64,000 bases of DNA from JAIKWW01 sp052169645 (GTDB taxonomy: Bacteria > Bacillota > Clostridia > Peptostreptococcales > Anaerovoracaceae), in the NCBI GenBank assembly GCA_052169645.1, contig JBQNCA010000004.1, positions 1 through 64,000 on the forward strand, read 5' to 3'. Position numbers and translations under genes: made by a program. The notes under the pieces were generated by a model that was given only the letters and a program-made list of their open reading frames with translations, did no database searches and had not been told where the DNA came from. Shown here in pieces: positions 31,792-41,092 of this stretch; position 1 is the first letter of the stretch; each line of letters opens with the position of its first letter.

Positions 31792-33471
31792 TTAAAATAA
31801 ACCGGTTATCCTGCCTTCAGAATCGACATCTATTCCTTCAGCTGCAGGAATTTTAGGTAAACCGGGCATGGTAAGTATATCTCCGGTCATAACTACTATA
31901 AATTCGGCTCCTGCATTCAGCTTTACACTCTTTACATTTATTCTGAATCCTTCGGGAGCACCCAAAAGGTCTTTGTCGTCGGAAAAGCTGTATTGTGTTT
32001 TTGCTATGCACACGGGAAGCTTTCCGTATCCGAAATCGGTCAAACGTGAAATTTCTTTTTTTGCGGCGGATGAAAAATCAACTCCGTCCGCTCTGTAAAT
32101 TTTCGCAGCCACAGCATTTATCTTATCTTCTATGGAAGCTTCCGTTTCATATGCAAAGGTGAAGTTACTGTCTTCATCGCAAAGCTTAACTACTTCTTTT
32201 GCAAGTGCAACTCCGCCTTCACCGCCTTTTGCCCAAACTTCGGACAATGCAACTCTCACACCAAGACGATTACATTCCTTTTCCACCAAATCAAGCTCTG
32301 CTTCGGTATCCGTGGGAAAAGCATTTATTGCAACAACAACCGGCAGTCCGTATACATTTTTAATATTGTCAACATGGCGAATAAGGTTCGGCAAACCCGC
32401 TCCTACAGCTTTTAAATCCTCGGTTCCAAGCTTATCCTTCGGAAGCCCGCCATGCATTTTAAGTGCACGAACCGTAGCAACGACCACTACGGCGTTCGGG
32501 CGCAGTCCCGCCTTTCTGCATTTTATATCAAGAAATTTTTCCGCTCCCAAATCAGCTCCGAAGCCCGCCTCGGTTATGATATAATCCCCCAGCTTCATTG
32601 CAATCCGTGTTGCCATAACGGAATTACACCCGTGAGCGATATTGGCGAAAGGACCTCCATGTATAAGTGCAGGATTGTGCTCAAGAGTCTGAACGAGATT
32701 CGGCTTCAAGGCATCTTTGAGCAAAGCTGTCATTGCCCCCTGAGCATTTAATTGAGCGGCGGTAACCGGCTCTCCGGCATAATTGCTTCCTATAACTATA
32801 TTTGAAAGCCTATGTCGCATATCGTCAAGACTGACCGACAGGCACAGAATCGCCATAATTTCACTTGCGACAGTTATATCGAAGCCTTCTTCACGCGGCA
32901 CACCGTGCGCTCTTCCCCCTAAACCGCATACCATATGACGCAGCTGGCGATCATTCATGTCCACACATCTCTTCCAAGTTATGCTTTTCGGATCTATCCC
33001 CAGACTGTTTCCTTGCTGCATGTGATTATCGATCATTGCCGCAAGCAGATTGTTTGCGGCGCTTATAGCATGCATATCACCTGTAAAATGCAGATTTATA
33101 TCCTCCATAGGCACTACCTGTGCGTATCCGCCTCCGGCAGCCCCGCCTTTCATTCCGAATACAGGCCCCAATGACGGTTCTCTCAAAGCAACAACCGTCT
33201 TTTTACCTATCAAATTCATAGCATCGGACAGCCCCACAGTAGTTGTCGTCTTCCCCTCTCCTGCAGGGGTAGGTGTCATTGCCGTCACCAAAACAAGCTT
33301 CCCGTCCTCGACAGCTTTACTCCGTTCATGCAAAATTTTATAGTCGATTTTTGCTTTATACTTTCCATAGCTCTCGATATACTCCTCCGGTATTTGAAGA
33401 CGCTCTGCAATCGAAGCTATCTTCTCCGGAACATTTTCCTGAGCTATACTGATGTCGGATTTAACTTCCAT
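31792..33471 (-). CDS. fhs: Formate--tetrahydrofolate ligase
   Basis: The enzyme makes 10-formyl-THF from formate, THF and ATP, feeding purine synthesis and, in acetogens, the methyl branch of the Wood-Ljungdahl pathway. The 559 residues are full length. The P-loop-like motif TPAGEGKTTTTVGLSDA is near 67-83, and GGAAGGGYAQVVPMEDINLH (about 112-131) is the conserved folate/ATP-binding region. GGAGG precedes the ATG. It is the first gene of fhs-folD. No CO dehydrogenase or acetyl-CoA synthase gene is present in the window, so acetogenesis cannot be claimed. Confidence 0.98.
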   Translation of the reverse strand: MEVKSDISIAQENVPEKIASIAERLQIPEEYIESYGKYKAKIDYKILHERSKAVEDGKLVLVTAMTPTPAGEGKTTTTVGLSDAMNLIGKKTVVALREPSLGPVFGMKGGAAGGGYAQVVPMEDINLHFTGDMHAISAANNLLAAMIDNHMQQGNSLGIDPKSITWKRCVDMNDRQLRHMVCGLGGRAHGVPREEGFDITVASEIMAILCLSVSLDDMRHRLSNIVIGSNYAGEPVTAAQLNAQGAMTALLKDALKPNLVQTLEHNPALIHGGPFANIAHGCNSVMATRIAMKLGDYIITEAGFGADLGAEKFLDIKCRKAGLRPNAVVVVATVRALKMHGGLPKDKLGTEDLKAVGAGLPNLIRHVDNIKNVYGLPVVVAINAFPTDTEAELDLVEKECNRLGVRVALSEVWAKGGEGGVALAKEVVKLCDEDSNFTFAYETEASIEDKINAVAAKIYRADGVDFSSAAKKEISRLTDFGYGKLPVCIAKTQYSFSDDKDLLGAPEGFRINVKSVKLNAGAEFIVVMTGDILTMPGLPKIPAAEGIDVDSEGRITGLF

Positions 33472-33631
33472 AACTCCTCCGTTTCATCTAAGAAATAACA
33501 GATAATAAAAAATATATTTTCAAGCTTGCTTTATTAAACATGTAACCACAGTCCCGACAATATATTTCGTCTATATAAACACATATATTACTTGCCTGCT
33601 TCATCACATATGACAGCAGCCCCAATCCGTT

Positions 33632-34189
33632 TTAAAAAACGGCTTCCGCAGCAATCCGCTTCAAAACGGCTCCGTCATTCAAGCTTTTCAGAATAAAGCT
33701 TCCATTTTCAAATATTATATATGAGTTTACACTTCCGCCCTTAGGAATGGATACAGAACCGGGATTGATATGATAATATCCGTCATACTTATCCAATACG
33801 GGAATATGTGTATGCCCGGTAGCTATCACATCAAATTCTACAAACGGAGGAAGATTAACGGGGTTGTAATTATGCCCGTGAGCTGCAAATATCCTTATGC
33901 CGTCGGCTTCTATAATTTCATAGCTGTTCATAATAGGAAATTCCAAAACCATCTGATCCACCTCGGAATCACAATTTCCCCTTACAGCGATAATTTTAGA
34001 TTTAATGGAATTTAATTTTTCTAAAGTTCTTTTTGTATCATAATCCAAAGGTAAATTGTTGCGAGGTCCGTGATACAGCAAATCCCCAAGCAGCAGTACC
34101 TTATCAGGTTTTTCCGCAGCATAAGCCTCCAGCAATTTTCCGCTCCATTCCGCAGATCCGTGTATGTCGGACGCAATAAGAATTTTCAA
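33632..34189 (-). CDS. YfcE/MJ0936-family metallophosphoesterase
   Basis: The 185-residue protein has all five metallophosphoesterase blocks: SDIHGS (8-13), GDLLYHGPRN near 36-45, GNCD near 72-75, AHGH near 100 and GHTHIP near 124. E. coli YfcE and relatives hydrolyse phosphodiesters such as bis-pNPP with Mn(II); the physiological substrate is not known. Two metals are expected in the active site. It is separated from fhs by 160 bases with no clear terminator. The AAAACAGGAGG ribosome-binding site is good. Confidence 0.93.
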   Translation of the reverse strand: MKILIASDIHGSAEWSGKLLEAYAAEKPDKVLLLGDLLYHGPRNNLPLDYDTKRTLEKLNSIKSKIIAVRGNCDSEVDQMVLEFPIMNSYEIIEADGIRIFAAHGHNYNPVNLPPFVEFDVIATGHTHIPVLDKYDGYYHINPGSVSIPKGGSVNSYIIFENGSFILKSLNDGAVLKRIAAEAVF

Positions 34190-34871
34190 GGCTTTACCTC
34201 CTGTTTTGATTGAGCTGTGAATTGAAAACCTATTCTATAACTACGGTTACCGTAAATACATAAGCGGTTTTAATCAAGCTGTAAATTGAACAACGTTACA
34301 CTGCCCTAAAATATCATGTGATGAAATTTTAATCCTCACACTCAAGCAAAATATAATCCTTACATAATACTTTGTAAGGATTATTCGGAACATTCATAAA
34401 GCAAACTGTCCCCTTAACTTCAAAATTATTTCTCCGCATTTTAATATACCATAATAACAGCTCCAAAGCTTTACATAAAATGAAAATTTCAATTTTACTT
34501 TTATGTGATTTAAAATTATGTGTCACATTTAAAAGTTCTTATATAAAAAAATTTAAAAGCTTTTTACAAATTTACAGTTATACGATATTTTCAGTGCTGA
34601 AAAACGATATATTTTACTTAAACACTTGAATTTACAAGTTTTAATTAAATTTAATCATATTTTTTCTATTTTAAGTATTAAAAATATAAAATTTTCCTTA
34701 ATAAATAATATATATTTTATTTGTATATTTATATAATATATTTATATTTTTTATTTTAAATTAGTTTAATTTAAATTATATTGACAATTCACATAATATT
34801 TATTGAGCTGACATCCATATTTATGGAAATTTAACTTGATGACAGAATCATGTTGCAAAAAAGGGAATTAA
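34190..34871. other. Long, very AT-rich intergenic region
   Basis: This 682-base gap separates the phosphoesterase from the ABC uptake operon. Positions about 34530-34800 are extremely AT-rich. A short direct repeat (GAGCTGTGAATTGAA near 34209 and AAGCTGTAAATTGAA near 34275) is present. A minus-strand frame at 34329-34526 begins with GTG, has no ribosome-binding site and no recognisable domain, so I do not call it. TTGACA near 34782 may belong to the downstream operon, without a convincing -10 box. I saw no perfect Fur box. Confidence 0.5.
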
Positions 34872-36047
34872 ATGAATCAAAAAAATAATAACGAAAATGA
34901 GAGAAAAATATTTCTTACAGCTTCAGACAACGAATCTGTTTCCGAAGAGAATATTAGAAATGACAAACAGTTCATGACGGAATATAATTCCGACAAACGC
35001 AGCGGCTTTATATATTTTTCTGTTGTAGTCATCCTGCTTGTCTCTGCTTTTATAATATCATTTCGTGAGGGACGCTACGATATTTCTACAGGAGATGTTA
35101 TCGGCTCGATCACAAGCGGAATAAAGCACGGAATCTGGTGGATATTATCACATATCGGCATATCCGTAAACGAACCGGCATGGATGTCGAGATCCGAAGA
35201 TACGGTAATTTGGCTGGTTCGTATGCCTCGAATTTTTGCGGCAATTCTCGTCGGAAGCGCACTTGCCGTTTCGGGAGCTACATATCAGGGCTTATTCAGA
35301 AATCCCATGGTTTCCCCCGATATTCTCGGAGCCTCGGCAGGAGCGAGCTTAGGCGCCTGCATTATGATGCTTTTTGATAAAGGTCCGGTTATGATACAAG
35401 CTGCGGCTTTTATCATGGGAACCTTTGCTGTGGCATTGTCATATTTCCTCAGCAAAGCAATAGGACGGGGAACAAATATGGTGCTGCTGCTCGTGCTTTG
35501 CGGAATGACGGTCAACACACTGTTTCAAGCATTTGTTTCAATCACAAAATATCTTGCAGATACTGAAGATCAGCTCCCTGCAATGACATACTGGCTTATG
35601 GGAAGCCTCGCAAAGGTAAGCTACAACGATCTTGCATTTTTTCTGATACCTTTCGCATTGGGAGTCATTCCTATATTTGTGCTCAGGTGGAGACTTAACC
35701 TTTTATCCTTCGGTGAAGATGAAGCCAAAGCAATGGGCATAAATGTCTCAACAATCAGAATGATCTGCATTATATGCGCAACACTTCTTACTGCGGCTGT
35801 TGTCTCAATAGCAGGTACTGTAGGCTGGGTAGGTCTTATGATTCCGCATCTTGTAAGATTTATTTCAGGACCCGACAATAAGACACTTATACCCTTTTCA
35901 CTTCTTACAGGCAGTCTTTTTATGCTGATTGTGGATGATTTCTGTCGTGCACTTCTTGCATATGAAATCCCTCTCGGTGTCCTTACCTCACTCCTCGGAG
36001 CACCGTTCTTCATATATATATTATTTAAGACAAGGGGGAAGTCATAA
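34872..36047 (+). CDS. FecCD/BtuC-type ABC transporter permease
   Basis: The 391-residue permease has ten or so membrane segments and the family motifs SGATYQGLFRNPMVSPDILG (near 134-153) and GTVGWVGLMIPHLVRF (near 315-330). It carries an unusually long hydrophilic N-terminus of about 45 residues before the first helix; AAGGGA at proper spacing supports the start at 34872. Family members import siderophores, haem or cobalamin. It is the first gene of permease-ATPase-binding protein and overlaps the ATPase start by one base (TAATG). The exact ligand cannot be told from sequence. Confidence 0.94.
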   Translation: MNQKNNNENERKIFLTASDNESVSEENIRNDKQFMTEYNSDKRSGFIYFSVVVILLVSAFIISFREGRYDISTGDVIGSITSGIKHGIWWILSHIGISVNEPAWMSRSEDTVIWLVRMPRIFAAILVGSALAVSGATYQGLFRNPMVSPDILGASAGASLGACIMMLFDKGPVMIQAAAFIMGTFAVALSYFLSKAIGRGTNMVLLLVLCGMTVNTLFQAFVSITKYLADTEDQLPAMTYWLMGSLAKVSYNDLAFFLIPFALGVIPIFVLRWRLNLLSFGEDEAKAMGINVSTIRMICIICATLLTAAVVSIAGTVGWVGLMIPHLVRFISGPDNKTLIPFSLLTGSLFMLIVDDFCRALLAYEIPLGVLTSLLGAPFFIYILFKTRGKS

Positions 36048-36826
36048 TGGAATTATCGGTAAATAACGCATCCTGCGGATATAGAAATACAGCTGTACTG
36101 GAAAACGTTTCCCTTTCAATAAAGCAGGGTGAGATAGTTTGCATACTCGGTCCCAACGGTATCGGAAAGACCACCGTTTTCCGTTCGGTTCTCGGCTTTC
36201 TTAAGCTCATCAAAGGTGAAATAACGCTTGACGGTATATCCAAGTCCGAAATCAGTGCAAGAGAATTTTCAAAATGCGTCGGCTATGTTCCTCAGGGACA
36301 TGAGCCTCCGTTTCCGTATTCGGTCAAGGATGTTGTCGTAATGGGCAGGGCGGCACATCTGAAACGTTTCGAATCGCCCGGACTTAGTGATTATAAGATA
36401 GCCTATAATGTTATGGAAATGTTGAATATTTCATATCTGCGAAATAAGACATATACGCAAATATCAGGCGGTGAACGGCAGATGGTACTGATTACAAGGG
36501 CTCTCACTCAAGAGCCTAAGCTGCTTGTAATGGATGAACCTACAGCAAATCTGGACTTCGGCAATCAGGTACACGTACTCGAATGCATAAGCAATCTTTC
36601 TTCTTCGGGACTCGGCGTTCTCATGACAACACATAATCCCGACCATGCATTTCTCTGCTGTGACAGAGTAATACTTCTTACAAAAGATAGAGAAATACTG
36701 GAGGGAACGGTCGATGAAATAGTAACGGAAGAAAATCTGAAAAGGGCTTATGGCGTTGATGTTAAGATCAGTTCGACCCGAACTGATACAGGAAAGGTAA
36801 TAAGAAGCTGTATTCCGTTATTATAA
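36047..36826 (+). CDS. Iron/cobalamin-type ABC transporter ATP-binding protein (FepC/BtuD-like)
   Basis: The 259-residue ATPase has Walker A GPNGIGKTT near 34-42, Q-loop VPQG near 80, signature as QISGGERQMV near 139-148 and Walker B LLVMDEP near 159-165, all conserved. Its length and the sequence MVLITRALTQEPKLL match the FepC/FhuC group. It starts one base inside the permease gene stop and ends 59 bases before the binding-protein gene, forming a complete importer. The ligand is set by the binding protein, not this subunit. Confidence 0.95.
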   Translation: MELSVNNASCGYRNTAVLENVSLSIKQGEIVCILGPNGIGKTTVFRSVLGFLKLIKGEITLDGISKSEISAREFSKCVGYVPQGHEPPFPYSVKDVVVMGRAAHLKRFESPGLSDYKIAYNVMEMLNISYLRNKTYTQISGGERQMVLITRALTQEPKLLVMDEPTANLDFGNQVHVLECISNLSSSGLGVLMTTHNPDHAFLCCDRVILLTKDREILEGTVDEIVTEENLKRAYGVDVKISSTRTDTGKVIRSCIPLL

Positions 36827-36885
36827 TAGGAATAATTTTAAGCATCTTAATATATTTTTATTTTTTTACTACCGGGAGGAGTATT

Positions 36886-37986
36886 ATGAGAAAACACAAT
36901 CGTTTTATTGCAACAGTTTTAGCTTTTATAATGTGCACATTCCTGCTTACGGCATGCGGAAGCACCCCGAGTCAACAGTCGTCATCCGTCGATTCATCAG
37001 CGAATAAAAGCGGAACTCGTACCGTTACGGACATGTCCGGCGTTGAAGTCGAAATTCCTATGGAAGTTAACACCTATGTTGAGAGTTGGTTCGCACATAA
37101 TGAAGTAGACCTTATGCTTGATAAAGCGGAAGGTATGCTGATCACATGCGCCTCTCCTGAAAGATTCCAATGGATGTACGCTATATGCCCTAATTTCTAC
37201 AAGGCGGCTTCAACAGAATTTTCAACGGATATGAATCTTGAAGAAATCATCGCAGCCAAGCCTGATGTCGTATTCGGTTCAAACGATGATTATCGTGAAA
37301 TGTTCAATAATGCAGGCATTCCTTTCATCAATTGCATGTTTTCAACATATGATGAACTTAAGCAGTCTGTAAAGCTTACTGCAGAAGTATTCGGAGATGA
37401 TGCCGTTAAAATCGCAGATGACTACATAGCTTATCTTGATGAAAGAACTGCATGGGTTGCAGAACGCACAGCCTCAATTTCGGAAGATCAAAAACTCTCT
37501 GTAGCACACGGCAGTTCTGTATATGAACTTAATTTTGACGGTGCAAACACAATCATAGACGAATGGATTAAATTTTCAGGCGGCAAGAATGCTGCAGCAC
37601 AGGAGGTTGAGGGAAATCTCAAAAATATAAATATTGAGCAGGTAATGGCATGGAATCCGGATGTCCTTATTACCGGAAACCCTAAGTCCGAAGTTGATAA
37701 AATTATGTCCGATCCGGCTTGGTCAAAGCTTTCGGCTGTAAAGAACAAGAAAGTATATTCAAATCCGAAAGGTGCTTTTGCATGGGATCGCTACGGTGTG
37801 GATGCGGCTCTTCAGCCACAGTGGTGTGCACAGATCCTGTACCCGGATCTTTTTACTGATTTCAGTATTAAAGACGAAGTAAAGAAATTTTATTCAAAAT
37901 TCCTCGGATATGAGCTTTCCGACAAGGAAGCACAGATGATTCTTGATTGCGAAACTCCGAATCTTGATGATTACCCTAAAAACTGA
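36886..37986 (+). CDS. ABC transporter substrate-binding lipoprotein (BtuF/FepB-type)
   Basis: The 366-residue protein starts with a lipoprotein signal ending in the lipobox LTAC, with the lipid-modified Cys near residue 24, followed by a Ser-rich linker. The PF01497-type periplasmic-binding fold follows: RTVTDMSGVEVEIP near 42-55, then EEIIAAKPDVVFGS near 120-133 and MAWNPDVLITGNP near 255-267. GGGAGGAG precedes the ATG. It captures iron complexes, haem, cobalamin or a related ligand for the transporter encoded upstream. A strong terminator follows at 38015-38043. Confidence 0.93.
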   Translation: MRKHNRFIATVLAFIMCTFLLTACGSTPSQQSSSVDSSANKSGTRTVTDMSGVEVEIPMEVNTYVESWFAHNEVDLMLDKAEGMLITCASPERFQWMYAICPNFYKAASTEFSTDMNLEEIIAAKPDVVFGSNDDYREMFNNAGIPFINCMFSTYDELKQSVKLTAEVFGDDAVKIADDYIAYLDERTAWVAERTASISEDQKLSVAHGSSVYELNFDGANTIIDEWIKFSGGKNAAAQEVEGNLKNINIEQVMAWNPDVLITGNPKSEVDKIMSDPAWSKLSAVKNKKVYSNPKGAFAWDRYGVDAALQPQWCAQILYPDLFTDFSIKDEVKKFYSKFLGYELSDKEAQMILDCETPNLDDYPKN

Positions 37987-38014
37987 TATTAAGTAAAATT
38001 TAAAGCATTTAAAT

Positions 38015-38043
38015 CGCCCCCGGAAGTTAAACTTTTGGGGGCG
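38015..38043 (+). terminator. Terminator of the ABC uptake operon
   Basis: CGCCCCC and GGGGGCG with an inner AAGTT/AACTT stem form a strong hairpin followed by TTCATTTTATTG, 28 bases after the binding-protein stop. Confidence 0.8.
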
Positions 38044-38151
38044 TTCATTTTATTGTCTTTTTTTATATTTTTCAGATGACTTTTCTTAGCAGGTTTTTAC
38101 AGAGCTTTTCTCTTTGTCACCTTTCTTTTTTGCCGCATACCTGTAGTTTGC

Positions 38152-38179
38152 AAAAAAACTCATCTACAAACAAGTTGAG
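38152..38179 (-). terminator. Candidate terminator of the mscS-pyr operon
   Basis: On the minus strand CTCAACT and AGATGAG (one mismatch in 7 bp, 7-base loop) are followed by seven T. It lies about 85 bases after the stop of the SLH-anchored protein, the last gene of the long operon. Confidence 0.5.
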
Positions 38180-38264
38180 CAAACCGGTCGGTTCATCTGC
38201 AAAGCCGACACAGCTATATACAATTTACACTGATTCATAAAGATAGTTGCATAGCAATTAATCA

Positions 38265-40277
38265 TTACTTATTCATTTTGCTTCTGAGTATGCTGATGAC
38301 CTTTGCCGCCTGAGCTCTGGTCGTATCAGCCTTAGGTCGGAAGTAATGCAGGACGGCGCCGTTATTGCCGGACTCGTTCATGCCGCTGAGTATGCCTGCT
38401 TCTACAGCCTTGTTCACAGCCTCCGCCGCCCAGTCGCTTATCGAGTTTCTATCCTTGAAAGTTATACCGTCTCTTATGGCGGTGAGCTGAACTCCGCTCG
38501 CTGCCGCAAGATTCTGTACTATCACAGCCATCTGCTCTCTTGTTATCTTGTCATCGGGATGAAAGCAGTTATCCTCCATACCTGAAACTATACCTTTATT
38601 AGCAGCCCAATTTATATAACTCTCATACCATGAACCCTTCTTTACATCATTAAAGCCCGCAGTCTGCACATCATCTATAACTCCGCCCGATGCCGCAAGT
38701 ACAATAAGCTTTACAAACTGTGCTCGGGTAACGGAATCATCGGGTTTGAAGCTTCCGTCACCCATACCCGATATTATGCCGGCATCTGAAAGCTCCGTAA
38801 TATACGGTTCCGCCCAACTGCCCTTAATGTCTGTATATTTATGAGATGCCGAAGGTTTTGTCACTGAAGTATTGCCGTTATCGTTGACGACTCCGCCGTT
38901 ATTTCCCTTATTCCCGTTATCGGAATTCGGTTTTTCCGTAATAACGCCGTTTGAAGAATTATTTCCTTTTGAATTATTGCCCTGATCAGGTGCGGAATGA
39001 TTGTTCTTCCCATAATAATTCTTATAGAAATTCACAATCTTAGAATCGGATACCATAAGCTTATGTCTGAAATGAATCTCACCTTTTACATTAGGCAAGG
39101 AACGATTCAGAGTCATCTGTCTCGCAAGTTCGGAGGTTCCGTACCAAGCGCTCGACACATCCGTAACTCCGGCGGATCTGTAATCCGCCATTCCTATATA
39201 TAAAGAAACATCCGTGCCTGCCACTATTCCGTTCCACCATTTTGTCAGAACCTTGTAGTCGGCTATACTATAGCCTATATTCCAATAAATCTGAGGAGCA
39301 ATATAATCCACCCATCCGTTTTTTATCCATGTTACGGAATCCGCATAAAGAGACGAATAATGCTCTTTTCCTTTTGTATCGCTGCCGAGAGGAGTCGATG
39401 ATTTGTTTGCCCATATTCCCGACGGACTTATTCCGAATGAAATATTCTTTCTTGCATTGTGCAGAGCAGTATTGAGCTGACTGACCAGCTGATTTACATT
39501 ATTTCTTCTCCAGTCGGCAATGCCGTAGCCGGAGCCGTACTTTGCAAAGCTTGCCGCATCGTTGAAATCGGTTCCCGGATAGAAATAATCATCCAGATGA
39601 ATACCGTCCACAGCATAGCTGTTTACTATTTCCACAGAAGAATCTATAATATACTGCCTTACAGCCGGTTCACCCGGATCAAAATAATAATCCTTGCCGT
39701 TCTTTATAACATATGGGGCAAGCACCCCTTTTGCAGGATTGTTCGCCGCAAGCGATACCCAATCAGTATCGCCTCCCCGAGTCACACGATAAGGATTTAT
39801 CCATGCGTGCAGCTCCATGCCTGCTGCATGAGATGCGTTCACCCAATATTCCAGAGGATCAAAGCCGTCTGAAGGAGCTTCTCCCTGTATGCCGGTCAAA
39901 TAACGGCTCCAAGGATAATAAGATGTAGGGTATATGGCATCCGCCGAAGGTCTGACCTGTAAAAATATTGCATTCATTCCCATAGCCTTTGCATCAGCGA
40001 TAATATTATCAGCCTCCGCCTTCAATGTGGTCGCTCCCGTAGTTGGAGAGGAAGGATAATCCAAATTCAAAACCGTCGAAACCCATACACCTCTCATACC
40101 GTCAACAGGGACTGAAGCTTTCTTCACCTCTGCTCCGTAAACGCTTATAAGAGATCCGGCTACTGTCCATACAAGCAATATAACCGCTATAATAAGTGCT
40201 ATAAAAACTACCGCCGCCTTCTTTCGCCTGCTGTTAGCACTGTAGCTTTTTTCATTCTTTCCAAATTGTCTGTTCAT
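38265..40277 (-). CDS. SLH-anchored GHL10 (DUF187) glycosyl-hydrolase-like protein
   Basis: The 670-residue protein has a short cytoplasmic tail and one membrane/signal segment (about 24-48). A GHL10/DUF187 TIM-barrel follows (about 58-420) with GVWVSTVLNLDYPS, GMNAIFLQVRPSADAIYP and GIHLDDYFYPGTD, the latter carrying acidic candidate catalytic residues. Next come an Asn/Gly/Ser linker (about 425-485) and three SLH repeats (about 485-668, e.g. ITELSDAGIISGMGDGSFKP). It should be a cell-surface enzyme held to secondary wall polymer, probably acting on a glycan; activity is not proven for this family. It starts 13 bases after the PHP phosphatase gene. Confidence 0.9.
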   Translation of the reverse strand: MNRQFGKNEKSYSANSRRKKAAVVFIALIIAVILLVWTVAGSLISVYGAEVKKASVPVDGMRGVWVSTVLNLDYPSSPTTGATTLKAEADNIIADAKAMGMNAIFLQVRPSADAIYPTSYYPWSRYLTGIQGEAPSDGFDPLEYWVNASHAAGMELHAWINPYRVTRGGDTDWVSLAANNPAKGVLAPYVIKNGKDYYFDPGEPAVRQYIIDSSVEIVNSYAVDGIHLDDYFYPGTDFNDAASFAKYGSGYGIADWRRNNVNQLVSQLNTALHNARKNISFGISPSGIWANKSSTPLGSDTKGKEHYSSLYADSVTWIKNGWVDYIAPQIYWNIGYSIADYKVLTKWWNGIVAGTDVSLYIGMADYRSAGVTDVSSAWYGTSELARQMTLNRSLPNVKGEIHFRHKLMVSDSKIVNFYKNYYGKNNHSAPDQGNNSKGNNSSNGVITEKPNSDNGNKGNNGGVVNDNGNTSVTKPSASHKYTDIKGSWAEPYITELSDAGIISGMGDGSFKPDDSVTRAQFVKLIVLAASGGVIDDVQTAGFNDVKKGSWYESYINWAANKGIVSGMEDNCFHPDDKITREQMAVIVQNLAAASGVQLTAIRDGITFKDRNSISDWAAEAVNKAVEAGILSGMNESGNNGAVLHYFRPKADTTRAQAAKVISILRSKMNK

Positions 40278-40290
40278 CTTACCACTCCCG

Positions 40291-41016
40291 TTAAAACTCT
40301 ATATACTTTGCATTTTTCAGCATTTCACGACCCTTTTTATCTATTCTGTCCACTACATCCTGACCGCATACCCGCCGCACAACCTCTATTGCCGAGCCGA
40401 GATTTGGAGGTCTCCATTCATTACCGTGACAATCGGAGCCGAGTATTTCCACAACTCCCGAATCCAGCATCGGTTTAAAGAACTGAACATTTGCAACTCC
40501 GTTTATATAAATGGCATTCATCTGTATAATCACCGGCATATCGTAATAATGCTCGATGTACTCCGGCTTTGTAAATGTATGCATATACCTGTCAATATGA
40601 GGAATTATCGGTGTAAACGGCGAATTAAGCGCTATATCATCTATGGTTTTCAGCACCTGCTCCGTCCAAGGCATGAAGGGCATCTCCGTCATCAGAAACT
40701 CGGTTCCCTGTATGACGAGTTCATCCAAATAATCCCATTTATTCATATTTTTCATATATTCTATCTCTGATGCCAATATCATCTTGGGAATATGCCGCCG
40801 CTCCGCCTCCGTGAGAGCGTCAAAAACCCTTTCCAGATTTTCCGTTCTCTGCTTGAGCCACGGCTTTATCCTGTGCTCCCCGAGTCTGAAATGAGAGGTC
40901 AACACAACGGTATCGATACCCTGTGCATAGCTCATCTTGAGCATTTGAACCGACTCCTCGACACTGCGTGAGCCGTCATCTATTTCAGGAATTATATGCG
41001 TATGAAAATCGATCAT
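40291..41016 (-). CDS. CpsB/YwqE-like PHP-domain protein (tyrosine phosphatase family)
   Basis: The 241-residue cytoplasmic protein begins MIDFHTHIIPEIDDGS, the PHP-domain metal motif of CpsB/CapC/YwqE manganese-dependent protein-tyrosine phosphatases that control capsule and exopolysaccharide synthesis. Further metal ligands appear as LTSHF (near 38), an EIEYM motif near 83, IPHIDRY near 137 and GSDCHGNEWR near 191. No tyrosine kinase gene is beside it. It lies between the CCA/ThiN fusion and the SLH glycosidase-like gene, which hints at a surface-polysaccharide link. A general PHP phosphoesterase is the alternative. Confidence 0.87.
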   Translation of the reverse strand: MIDFHTHIIPEIDDGSRSVEESVQMLKMSYAQGIDTVVLTSHFRLGEHRIKPWLKQRTENLERVFDALTEAERRHIPKMILASEIEYMKNMNKWDYLDELVIQGTEFLMTEMPFMPWTEQVLKTIDDIALNSPFTPIIPHIDRYMHTFTKPEYIEHYYDMPVIIQMNAIYINGVANVQFFKPMLDSGVVEILGSDCHGNEWRPPNLGSAIEVVRRVCGQDVVDRIDKKGREMLKNAKYIEF

Positions 41017-41092
41017 ACCCTCACCCTTTATTTTGAAACTATTACCGGCAGCATACCTCGGAAATTCATAATGTCGTACGCCGCTCGAAAAT

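Noticed and set aside
30943..31800. 285-codon plus-strand frame opposite folD
   Set aside because: It is antisense to a conserved enzyme, has no recognisable domain or ribosome-binding site, and its composition (many Tyr, His, Cys) is typical of complementary-strand frames.
34329..34526. 65-codon minus-strand frame in the AT-rich gap
   Set aside because: GTG start without ribosome-binding site and no recognised family; could be a decayed gene but cannot be supported.
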